DNA of 64,000 nt from NCBI GenBank assembly GCA_002363865.1, contig DEWY01000004.1, positions 1-64,000 on the forward strand. The letters run 5' to 3'. Both the position numbers and the translations under genes were made by a program. Source of the stretch: Caulobacteraceae bacterium UBA3198. GTDB lineage: Bacteria; Pseudomonadota; Alphaproteobacteria; Caulobacterales; Caulobacteraceae. Under the pieces are notes generated by a model. That model saw only the letters and a list, made by a program, of their open reading frames with translations. It had not been told where the DNA came from and did no database searches. Numbering within the stretch: position 1 is the stretch's first letter; each line of letters begins with the position of its first letter. This document shows positions 17,022 to 23,721 of this stretch, one piece after another.

Positions 17022-17456
17022 ATGGCGGCGAAGCTGAGTGGCGGGGGCGGCTCCAAGTTCGACCTCGGCCAGAACAGCGACATCAACGTCACGCCCTTCG
17101 TGGACGTGATGCTGGTGCTCCTCATCATCTTCATGGTGGCGATTCCCGCCGCGACGGTGTCGATCAAGCTCGACCTGCCGCCGGCCATTCCGCCGCCGCC
17201 CGGCACCGAAGTGGAAGAGCCCACCCTGATCAACGTGCAGGAAGGCGGCGCGATCTTCATCGGCGAGCGCCCGACCACCCTGCAGACCCTGGCCGCCGAC
17301 CTGGCCTCTGAACTGGCCGTTCCGGTCCCGACCGAAGAGCGCGTCTATATCCGCGCCGACCGTACGGTGCGTTATGGCGAGTTCATGTCGGTGATGAACC
17401 AGCTGCAGACCGACGGCTACTTCCTGGTCGCGCTGATCAACGAAGAACTGGGCTGA
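17022..17456 (+). CDS. exbD: ExbD/TolR-family biopolymer transport protein
   Basis: Inner-membrane component that couples the proton gradient, with an ExbB-type partner, to TonB- or Tol-dependent outer-membrane work. The 144-aa protein has a short cytoplasmic N-terminus, then the key membrane segment INVTPFVDVMLVLLIIFMV with the protonatable Asp in VDVML, a Pro-rich periplasmic linker and the C-terminal YIRADRTVRYGEFMSVMNQLQ domain. The ATG at 17022 follows an AAGGA ribosome site. No exbB or tonB is adjacent, which is unusual, so its partner must be encoded elsewhere. A strong terminator follows. Confidence 0.88.
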   Translation: MAAKLSGGGGSKFDLGQNSDINVTPFVDVMLVLLIIFMVAIPAATVSIKLDLPPAIPPPPGTEVEEPTLINVQEGGAIFIGERPTTLQTLAADLASELAVPVPTEERVYIRADRTVRYGEFMSVMNQLQTDGYFLVALINEELG

Positions 17457-17501
17457 TCTCCTGAGCGGCCTGATCGCCGCGGACGGACTGTCGATATGCG
17501 A

Positions 17502-17531
17502 ACGCCCGCCGGATCACCGGCGGGCGTTTTC
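17502..17531 (+). terminator. Intrinsic terminator after exbD
   Basis: An 11-bp perfect stem, ACGCCCGCCGG pairing with CCGGCGGGCGT around an ATCA loop, is followed by a short T-run. It lies 45 bp after exbD and just before the 3' end of the convergent COG0523 gene, so it may serve both. Nearly the same stem recurs at 46691-46719 and 48049-48075. Confidence 0.85.
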
Positions 17532-17555
17532 ATGTCTGCAGAGGCGTTGCGATGA

Positions 17556-18632
17556 TCAGGCCGCGCAGGCCTCGAAGCCGGCCTTGAGCTTGGCCTCATC
17601 CAGATTGCGGCCGATGAAGACCATCTTGCTGCTCCGCGGCTCGTCCTCCCGCCAGTCCCGCTGGAAGTCGCCCTCCAGGATCATGTGAACGGCCTGGAAC
17701 ACCAGGCGACGGTCTTCGCCGGCCACGTGCAGAATGCCCTTGGCCCGCAGGATGTCGGGGCCCTGCTCCTGCAGAAGGGCGTTGAGCCAGTTGGTGACCC
17801 GGGTCCCGTTGAGGGGCTGGTCGAAGGTCAGGGACACGCCGCGGATGCCGGCCTCGGCCACATGGTCATGGGCATGATCGTGGCCGTGATCATGTCCATG
17901 GTGGTGGTCGTGCCCATGGTCATGGCCGTGATCATGGTCACAGGACTCATCATGCACGTGGCCGGGCTCCCCGTGGGCGGGGTTGAGGAATTCAGGATCC
18001 AGGCCCGTAATCCGCTCCAGGTCGAAGCCGCCGCGGCCCAGCACCGCCTCAAGCGGCACATTGGACCGCTGGGCGCGATGGATCGGCGCCAGGGGGTTGA
18101 TCCGCCGAATCTGCGCCTCCACCGCCGCCAGCTCGGCCGGGGTCACGAGATCGGTCTTGTTCAGAATGATCTGGTCGGCGAAGGCGATCTGCTCGACGGC
18201 CTCCTGGCTGTCGGCCAGGCGCAGGGGCAGGTGCTTGGCGTCCACCACCGTGGTCACGGAGTCGAGCTGCGCCTTGGCCCGGACATCGTCGTCGACGAAG
18301 AAGGTCTGGGCCACCGGGCCGGGATCGGCCAGGCCCGTGGTCTCGACGATGATGGCGTCGAACTTGCCCTTGCGCTTCATCAGGCCCGACAGGACCCGGA
18401 TGAGGTCGCCGCGCACCGTGCAGCAGACGCAGCCATTGTTCATCTCGAAGACTTCTTCGTCGGCGCCGACGATGAGGTCGTTGTCGATGCCCACCTCGCC
18501 GAACTCATTGACGATGACGGCGTAGCGCTTGCCGTGGTCCTCGCTGAGGATGCGATTGAGCAGGGTGGTCTTGCCGGCGCCGAGATAGCCGGTCAGGACG
18601 GTGACGGGGATTTTATCGGTCATGGGCCTCAT
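17556..18632 (-). CDS. COG0523 (CobW/ZigA-like) GTPase metallochaperone with a His-rich loop
   Basis: G3E-family GTPase, 358 aa, that loads metal into client proteins, commonly Zn2+ under zinc shortage. The Walker A motif is GYLGAGKTTLL, followed by the metal-binding CXCC in NNGCVCCTVRGDL, the Walker B region ETTGLADPGPV and the NKTDLV base specificity loop. Between the GTPase and CobW C-terminal domains, around residues 220-260, lies a tract of alternating His and Asp with about 19 His, a likely metal store. A second in-frame ATG at 18623 is possible. It is divergent from a CDF exporter across 132 bp that contains a Zur-box-like dyad. Cobalt or iron remain alternatives. Confidence 0.87.
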   Translation of the reverse strand: MRPMTDKIPVTVLTGYLGAGKTTLLNRILSEDHGKRYAVIVNEFGEVGIDNDLIVGADEEVFEMNNGCVCCTVRGDLIRVLSGLMKRKGKFDAIIVETTGLADPGPVAQTFFVDDDVRAKAQLDSVTTVVDAKHLPLRLADSQEAVEQIAFADQIILNKTDLVTPAELAAVEAQIRRINPLAPIHRAQRSNVPLEAVLGRGGFDLERITGLDPEFLNPAHGEPGHVHDESCDHDHGHDHGHDHHHGHDHGHDHAHDHVAEAGIRGVSLTFDQPLNGTRVTNWLNALLQEQGPDILRAKGILHVAGEDRRLVFQAVHMILEGDFQRDWREDEPRSSKMVFIGRNLDEAKLKAGFEACAA

Positions 18633-18710
18633 CTAATCCCTGACCCCGCCCGAGGGAACAGGCATGGGCCGCAGTTCGCCGCCGTAGACGCCCTTGACCT
18701 GGGGCTGGAC

Positions 18711-18723
18711 GTTATAGACTAAC
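18711..18723. promoter_or_regulatory. Zur-box-like dyad between the COG0523 GTPase and CDF genes
   Basis: GTTATAGACTAAC matches the alphaproteobacterial Zur core GTTATANTATAAC, as I recall it, at 10 of 12 defined positions and keeps the GTTA/TAAC ends. It sits 42 bp before the CDF start and 88 bp before the GTPase start, where a repressor could control both. The outer flanks do not match the longer consensus, so this is only a candidate. Confidence 0.4.
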
Positions 18724-18764
18724 ACCTCTCGCGCCATGTCGGGGCGCCGCCCCGGGAAATCCCA

Positions 18765-19736
18765 GTGTCCAAGCACCAAGAGACAAGGACTGCGACGCCC
18801 GCGCCCGGACCGCTGGACGGCTTCCGCGCCGACCGGGTCTATCTGGGCGCCGACCATGGGCGGAACGAGCGCCGGGTCTGGCTGGCGGCGGGCATCTGCG
18901 CCCTGACCCTGACGGCGCAGCTGGCCGGCGGCGTGACCTTCAACTCCATGGCCCTGGTGGCCGGCGGCATCCATATGGCCGCCCATGTGGCGGCGCTCAG
19001 CGTGGCCGGCCTCGCCTATCTGCTGGCCCGCCGCTACGCCGCCGACCGGCGCTTCAGCTTCGGGGCGGGCAAGGTGGGCTATCTGGCGGCCTTCGCCAAT
19101 GCGGTCGCCCTGGGGATCACCGCCCTGCTGCTGGCCGGCGAGTCCCTGACCCATTTCAGCGATGGCGCCGAGACCCACTATCACGAGGCCTCCCAGCTGG
19201 CGGCGGCGGTCCTGGCCGTCAATCTCCTCTGCATGTGGCTGCTGCGACCAGCCCAGGCGGCGAACGACCGGCAGGAAGACGCCGACGACGTCAATCTGCG
19301 CGGCGCCCACCTGCATCTCGCCGCCGATGTGGTGGTCTCTATACTCTCCATCGCAGGCCTGCTGGCGGGCGGGCGTCTGGGCTGGACCTGGGCCGACCCG
19401 CTGGCCGGGTTCTTGGGCGCTCTTCTCGTCGGGCGGTTCGCCTGGACCCTGGGAGCCAGCGCCGGGGCCGTGCTGCTGGATATGAGCCCAAGCCCGCGCC
19501 TGACCGGCGAGGTTCGCCGCCGGCTGGAAGCCCTGGGCGTTCGGCTGATCGACCTGCATCTCTGGCGTCTGGGGCCGGGCCACCACGCCGCCATCGCGGT
19601 GGTGGCCGATCCGAAAGGACGCCCGGCCCACACCTTCCGCGCCCAGCTCGCCGACCTGGCCGGTCTCAGCCACCTGACTGTGGAAGTGCGCCAGGGCTCG
19701 CCCGAAGAGTCCGGGAATCCCCCGGGCCTGCGTTGA
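18765..19736 (+). CDS. Cation diffusion facilitator (DmeF-like) metal exporter
   Basis: Inner-membrane proton-coupled exporter of divalent metals, 323 aa. It has six predicted membrane helices with the CDF pattern NSMALVAGGIHMAAHVAAL in helix 2 and LRGAHLHLAADVVVSILSI in helix 5. The His-containing HxxxH and HxxxD arrangement resembles DmeF (Co2+/Ni2+) more than ZitB. A C-terminal cytoplasmic ferredoxin-like domain with LIDLHLWRLGPGHHAAI follows. Translation starts at a GTG at 18765; the ATG at 18736 is out of frame. Its stop codon lies inside the -35 box of rplU. Metal identity is uncertain; the Zur-like site would point to zinc. Confidence 0.85.
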   Translation: MSKHQETRTATPAPGPLDGFRADRVYLGADHGRNERRVWLAAGICALTLTAQLAGGVTFNSMALVAGGIHMAAHVAALSVAGLAYLLARRYAADRRFSFGAGKVGYLAAFANAVALGITALLLAGESLTHFSDGAETHYHEASQLAAAVLAVNLLCMWLLRPAQAANDRQEDADDVNLRGAHLHLAADVVVSILSIAGLLAGGRLGWTWADPLAGFLGALLVGRFAWTLGASAGAVLLDMSPSPRLTGEVRRRLEALGVRLIDLHLWRLGPGHHAAIAVVADPKGRPAHTFRAQLADLAGLSHLTVEVRQGSPEESGNPPGLR

Positions 19737-19760
19737 CTCACCAGTCTGCGTCTGTATAAG
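19733..19760 (+). promoter_or_regulatory. Promoter of rplU-rpmA
   Basis: TTGACT (19733-19738) and TATAAG (19755-19760) are separated by 16 bp, a good housekeeping-sigma promoter. It overlaps the last codons of the CDF gene. Transcription would start near 19767, leaving a leader of about 65 nt. Confidence 0.65.
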
Positions 19761-19771
19761 TCCGCGGCTCT

Positions 19772-19795
19772 CGCCCGCGGGGTTTCTCGCGGGCG
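19772..19795 (+). promoter_or_regulatory. Hairpin in the rplU leader RNA
   Basis: CGCCCGCG and CGCGGGCG form a perfect 8-bp stem around an 8-nt loop. A CTTTTTG tract begins 6 nt after the stem. It lies fully inside the predicted leader, so it could be an attenuator or a ribosomal-protein binding site for feedback control, or simply a structural element. Confidence 0.5.
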
Positions 19796-19830
19796 TAATC
19801 CTTTTTGTATTCAAGTCCAAGGCGCGAACC

Positions 19831-20394
19831 ATGTACGCGGTGATCAAGACCGGCGGCAAACAGTACCGGGTCCAACCTGGCGATCTGCTTGTGGTTGAAA
19901 AGCTGGATGGCGAACCCGGCGCGAACGTCGCGTTCGGCGACGTCCTGATGCTGGGCGACGGCGAGACCGTGACCCTCGGCGCTCCCGTGGTGGACGGCGC
20001 CAGCGTCGAGGCGACCCTGATCGAAACCCGCAAGGGTGAGAAGGTGAAGATCTTCAAGAAGATCCGTCGCCAGGGCTACCGCCGGACCCGAGGCCATCGC
20101 CAGTTCGAGAGCGTTCTGCGCGTCACCTCGATCGCCGGCGTCGGCAAGACCGACAAGTGGGACGGCGAGGTCGACCTGACCCCGAAGTCCGTGCTGGACG
20201 CCCGGGCCCGCGGCCTGAGCACCGAAGTCCGCGCGCCCGTCGAGGCCAAGCCGGCCAAGGCCGCTGCTGAACCCGCCGCCGAGGCCGAGGCCCCCAAGGC
20301 CGCCGCCAAGCCGAAGGCCGCCAAGGCCGAGGCCGGCGAAAAGAAGGCTGCGCCGAAGAAGGCCGCCGCCAAGAAGGAATCGGACGCCGAATAG
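19831..20394 (+). CDS. rplU: 50S ribosomal protein L21 with an extended Ala/Lys tail
   Basis: Large-subunit ribosomal protein that binds 23S rRNA. Residues 1-102 are a normal L21, from MYAVIKTGGKQYRVQPGD through KKIRRQGYRRTRGHRQ to VLRVTSIAG. The protein then continues to 187 aa with a low-complexity tail of Ala, Lys, Pro and Glu. Such tails occur in several alphaproteobacterial L21 proteins and are probably disordered and RNA-associated. It is first in an operon with rpmA, 25 bp apart, behind a strong promoter and leader hairpin. Confidence 0.95.
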   Translation: MYAVIKTGGKQYRVQPGDLLVVEKLDGEPGANVAFGDVLMLGDGETVTLGAPVVDGASVEATLIETRKGEKVKIFKKIRRQGYRRTRGHRQFESVLRVTSIAGVGKTDKWDGEVDLTPKSVLDARARGLSTEVRAPVEAKPAKAAAEPAAEAEAPKAAAKPKAAKAEAGEKKAAPKKAAAKKESDAE

Positions 20395-20419
20395 GCGTCC
20401 CACGGTTTAGGAGAGCACC

Positions 20420-20692
20420 ATGGCTCACAAGAAATCTGGCGGTTCATCGCGTAACGGTCGCGACTCGGCTGGCCGTCGTCTCGGCGTGAAGAAGTTCGGC
20501 GGCGAGGCTGTGCTCGCCGGCAACATCATCGTGCGCCAGCGCGGCACCAAGTATTACCCGGGCGCGAATGTGGGCATTGGTCGCGACCATACGCTCTTCG
20601 CGCTTGAGACCGGCGCGGTGAAGTTCATCACCAAGCGCGACGACCGCACCTATGTGACGGTGGTCCAGGCGGAGATGGCCGCCGCCGAATAG
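20420..20692 (+). CDS. rpmA: 50S ribosomal protein L27
   Basis: Large-subunit protein whose N-terminus reaches the peptidyl-transferase centre. The 90-aa sequence MAHKKSGGSSRNGRDSAGRR is typical, as is GVKKFGGEAVLAGNIIVRQRGTK in pieces and the GRDHTLFAL strand. A TTTAGGAGAG ribosome site precedes the ATG. It has no N-terminal extension needing cleavage. It ends the rplU operon, with a strong terminator about 70 bp later. Confidence 0.97.
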   Translation: MAHKKSGGSSRNGRDSAGRRLGVKKFGGEAVLAGNIIVRQRGTKYYPGANVGIGRDHTLFALETGAVKFITKRDDRTYVTVVQAEMAAAE

Positions 20693-20759
20693 GCGGACCG
20701 CCTCTCTCCCGGTTCCGCCTCTCACAAGACTGAGGCGGACCGGACAGGAAAACTCCGAA

Positions 20760-20790
20760 CGGGGAGTCCGGCCGCCGGACTCCCCGTTTT
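20760..20790 (+). terminator. Intrinsic terminator after rpmA
   Basis: A perfect 12-bp stem, CGGGGAGTCCGG and CCGGACTCCCCG, closes on a 3-nt CCG loop and is followed by TTTTCGTTTT. This is one of the clearest factor-independent terminators in the window and separates the ribosomal operon from the GNAT gene. Confidence 0.92.
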
Positions 20791-20831
20791 CGTTTTCCAA
20801 GGGCTCCCGTCAGAGGGGCCGGGAGGATCAG

Positions 20832-21368
20832 ATGAGCATTCCAGACGACGGGTCGCCCGTCATCGCCACGCCCCGCCTGAGGTTGCGCGCCCCCAAGGTG
20901 GCCGACGCGCCAAAGATCGCCGCCCTGGCCAATGATCCGGAGGTGGCGCGGATGACCACCCGCATGCCGCATCCTTACAGCCTGACGGACGCCGAGTCCT
21001 TTCTTGCGGCCTGCGCGACCAATGATCCGGCGCAGGAGACCGTGTTCGCCATCGAGCACGACTCTGAAGGGCTGGTGGGGATGCTGGGCTTTCATCCAGG
21101 CGAGGACGGCCGCACGGAGCTCGGCTACTGGCTCGGCCGGCCGCACTGGGGCCAGGGCCTGGCCACCGAGGCGGCGGCCGCGGCCTTGGTCTGGGCGGGC
21201 CAGGACTGGAAGCGCCGCTACCTGCTGGCCGGCCACTTCGCCGACAACCCGGCCTCGGGCCAGGTGCTGTGCAAGACCGGTTTTCTCTACACCGGCGACG
21301 TGGTCCTGCGCCATTCGCTGGCCCGGGGCGCGCCGGCGCCCACTCGCATGATGGTCTGGCTCGCCTAG
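20832..21368 (+). CDS. GNAT-family N-acetyltransferase (RimJ/RimL-like)
   Basis: A 178-aa acetyl-CoA-dependent acyltransferase. The opening TPRLRLRAPKVADAPKIAAL and the acetyl-CoA loop YWLGRPHWGQGLATEAAAA are typical of RimL-type GNATs, which acetylate protein N-termini or small molecules. The C-terminal NPASGQVLCKTGF matches the usual N-x-x-S-x-x-x-x-x-K-x-GF element. It sits between the rpmA terminator and obgE, 75 bp before the latter. In many alphaproteobacteria a GNAT gene lies at this place beside obgE; the substrate is unknown. Confidence 0.88.
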   Translation: MSIPDDGSPVIATPRLRLRAPKVADAPKIAALANDPEVARMTTRMPHPYSLTDAESFLAACATNDPAQETVFAIEHDSEGLVGMLGFHPGEDGRTELGYWLGRPHWGQGLATEAAAAALVWAGQDWKRRYLLAGHFADNPASGQVLCKTGFLYTGDVVLRHSLARGAPAPTRMMVWLA

Positions 21369-21443
21369 CCCATCCCCATCTATGATATCGGGACCCGTCC
21401 CGCCGGTCCGACGCCGGCGGGGCGGACCCACCCTGGAACGCCG

Positions 21444-22487
21444 ATGAAATTTCTCGACCAGTGCAAGATCTATATCCGCTCAGGGAACGGCGGCGGCGGG
21501 GCCGTCTCGTTCCGGCGGGAGAAGTATATCGAGTACGGGGGCCCGGACGGCGGCGACGGCGGTCGGGGCGGCGATGTCTGGATCGAGGCGGTGGATGGCC
21601 TCAACACCCTGATCGACTACCGCTACCAGCAGCATTTCAAGGCCGAGACCGGCGAGCACGGCATGGGCCGCAACCGGCACGGCCACGCCGGCGCCGATGT
21701 GGTGCTCAAGGTGCCGGTGGGCACCCAGGTGCTGGACGAGGACAAAGAAACCCTGATCGCCGACATGGATCAGGCCGGCCAGCGCCTGCTGCTGCTCAAG
21801 GGCGGCAATGGGGGTTGGGGCAATGACCGGTTCAAGGGACCGATCAACCAGGCGCCTCGCCACGCCAATCCCGGCCAGGATGGCGAGGAGCGCTGGATCT
21901 GGCTGCGGCTGAAGCTGATCGCCGATGTGGGCCTGGTGGGCCTGCCCAACGCCGGCAAGTCCACCTTCCTGGCGGCGGTCTCGGCGGCCAAGCCGAAGAT
22001 CGCCGACTATCCCTTCACCACCCTGGCCCCCAATCTGGGCGTGGTGGACCTGTCCACGAATGAGCGCTTCGTCATCGCCGATATTCCCGGCCTGATCGAA
22101 GGCGCCTCCGAAGGCGCCGGTCTCGGCACCCGCTTCCTGGGGCATGTGGAGCGCACCGCTGTGCTGATCCACCTGGTGGACGCCACCCAGGACGATGTGG
22201 GCGAGGCCTATCGGACCATCCGCCAGGAGCTGGCCGCCTATGGGCAGGGCCTGGAAGACAAGCGGGAAATCCTGGCGCTCAACAAGGTCGACGCCCTGGA
22301 TGACGAGACCCGCGCGGCCAAAGCCGCCGAGCTGACAGAGGCCGCCGGCCACGCCCCGGCCCTGATCTCCGGGGTGTCCGGCGAAGGGGTGACCGAGGTG
22401 CTGCGGGCCGCCTGGGGCCAGGTGCGCGAACGCCGGGCCGAGGAAAAGGCCGCGGTGGACGGCCCCGAACCGGGCTGGACCCCGTGA
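21444..22487 (+). CDS. obgE: Obg-family GTPase
   Basis: Essential ribosome-associated GTPase (CgtA in Caulobacter) that acts in late 50S assembly. The 347-aa protein has the Gly-rich Obg domain (residues 1 to about 158) with GGGGAVSFRREKY and DGGDGGRGGDVW. The G domain follows with GLPNAGKSTF, switch regions around YPFTTLAPNLG and DIPGLIEGA, and NKVDAL. There is no C-terminal OCT domain. Its stop overlaps the GTG start of proB by 4 bp. Confidence 0.96.
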   Translation: MKFLDQCKIYIRSGNGGGGAVSFRREKYIEYGGPDGGDGGRGGDVWIEAVDGLNTLIDYRYQQHFKAETGEHGMGRNRHGHAGADVVLKVPVGTQVLDEDKETLIADMDQAGQRLLLLKGGNGGWGNDRFKGPINQAPRHANPGQDGEERWIWLRLKLIADVGLVGLPNAGKSTFLAAVSAAKPKIADYPFTTLAPNLGVVDLSTNERFVIADIPGLIEGASEGAGLGTRFLGHVERTAVLIHLVDATQDDVGEAYRTIRQELAAYGQGLEDKREILALNKVDALDDETRAAKAAELTEAAGHAPALISGVSGEGVTEVLRAAWGQVRERRAEEKAAVDGPEPGWTP

Positions 22488-23623
22488 ACCCGCTGGCCGG
22501 CGCCCGCCGCATCGTCGTGAAGGTCGGCTCGGCCCTTCTGGTGGCCGCCGATGGGACACCTGACCGCGCCTGGCTCGACGCCCTGTGCCTGGACATCGCC
22601 CGCTTGCGGGCCCGGGGGCAGCAGGTGCTGATCGTCTCCTCCGGCGCGGTGGCGTTGGGACGGCGTCGCCTGGGCCTCACCCGCCGGGCGCTCACCCTGC
22701 CGGAAAAGCAGGCCGCGGCGGCGGCCGGCCAGTCGGCCCTGATGCGCGCCTGGGAAGAGGCCCTGGAGCCCCATGGTCTGTCGGCGGCCCAGATCCTGCT
22801 CACCCGGGACGACACCGAGGTCCGCCGCCGCTGGCTGAACGCCCGGGCCACGGTGGACACCCTGCTGGAGCTGGGCGTCGTGCCGGTGGTCAATGAGAAC
22901 GACACCGTGGTCACCGAGGAAATCCGTTACGGGGACAATGACCGTCTGGCCGCCCGGGTCGCCCAGATGATCGGCGCCGACGCCCTGGTGCTGCTGTCGG
23001 ACATTGACGGCCTCTACACCGCAGATCCCCGACGCGATCCGGCCGCCACCCACATTCCCCGGCTCTCCCAGCTGACCCCGGAGATCGAAGCCATGGCCGG
23101 CGGGGCCAATGCCGGCGCCGGCGTCGGCACCGGCGGCATGGCCACCAAGCTGGCCGCCGCCCGCATCGCCCAATCGGCCGGCTGCGCCACCCTGATCACC
23201 CTGGGCTCGCGCCCAGCCCCCCTGGGTGCGGTGGAGGACGGGGCCAAGGCCACCCTGATCGAACCGGCCCTGACGCCTGGGGCGGCCTATAAGGCCTGGA
23301 TCGCCGGCTCCCTGGCGCCGGCCGGGGCCATCATCGTGGACGACGGCGCCGGGCGCGCCCTGCGGGCCGGCAAAAGTCTGCTGGCGGCGGGCGCGAAGGG
23401 AATCGAAGGCCGGTTCGGCAAGGGCGACGCCGTCAGCGTCCGCCTTGCGGACGGTGCGGAGATCGGCCGAGGGCTGTCCCGCTATGACGCCGCCGAGGCC
23501 GAGCGCATCTGCGGCCTGCGGTCCGACGCCATCGAAGGCGTGCTGGGCTACACCTCCGGACCGCTGATCCACGCTGACGACCTGGCGGTTCTGGCGCCGC
23601 GCCTCGATTCTGCGGTCCCCTAA
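22484..23623 (+). CDS. proB: Glutamate 5-kinase with PUA domain
   Basis: First step of proline synthesis, phosphorylating glutamate. The 379-aa protein has the amino-acid-kinase domain (RRIVVKVGSALLV, IVSSGAVALGRRRL, VVNENDTVVTEEIRYGDND, GTGGMATKLAAA) and a C-terminal PUA domain from about residue 275. Translation starts with GTG at 22484, overlapping the obgE stop, so the two are coupled. A 98-bp gap, containing the inverted pair CCTTTCGGA/TCCGAAAGG (23627-23635 and 23668-23676), separates it from proA. Confidence 0.95.
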   Translation: MNPLAGARRIVVKVGSALLVAADGTPDRAWLDALCLDIARLRARGQQVLIVSSGAVALGRRRLGLTRRALTLPEKQAAAAAGQSALMRAWEEALEPHGLSAAQILLTRDDTEVRRRWLNARATVDTLLELGVVPVVNENDTVVTEEIRYGDNDRLAARVAQMIGADALVLLSDIDGLYTADPRRDPAATHIPRLSQLTPEIEAMAGGANAGAGVGTGGMATKLAAARIAQSAGCATLITLGSRPAPLGAVEDGAKATLIEPALTPGAAYKAWIAGSLAPAGAIIVDDGAGRALRAGKSLLAAGAKGIEGRFGKGDAVSVRLADGAEIGRGLSRYDAAEAERICGLRSDAIEGVLGYTSGPLIHADDLAVLAPRLDSAVP

Positions 23624-23721
23624 AAGCCTTTCGGAGACGCTCCGGGCGCCTCGGAAATTGCCCAGGGTCCGAAAGGGGCCTAGGTAAGGCTCATCCTGAG
23701 CATAACTGACGGATACGGACC

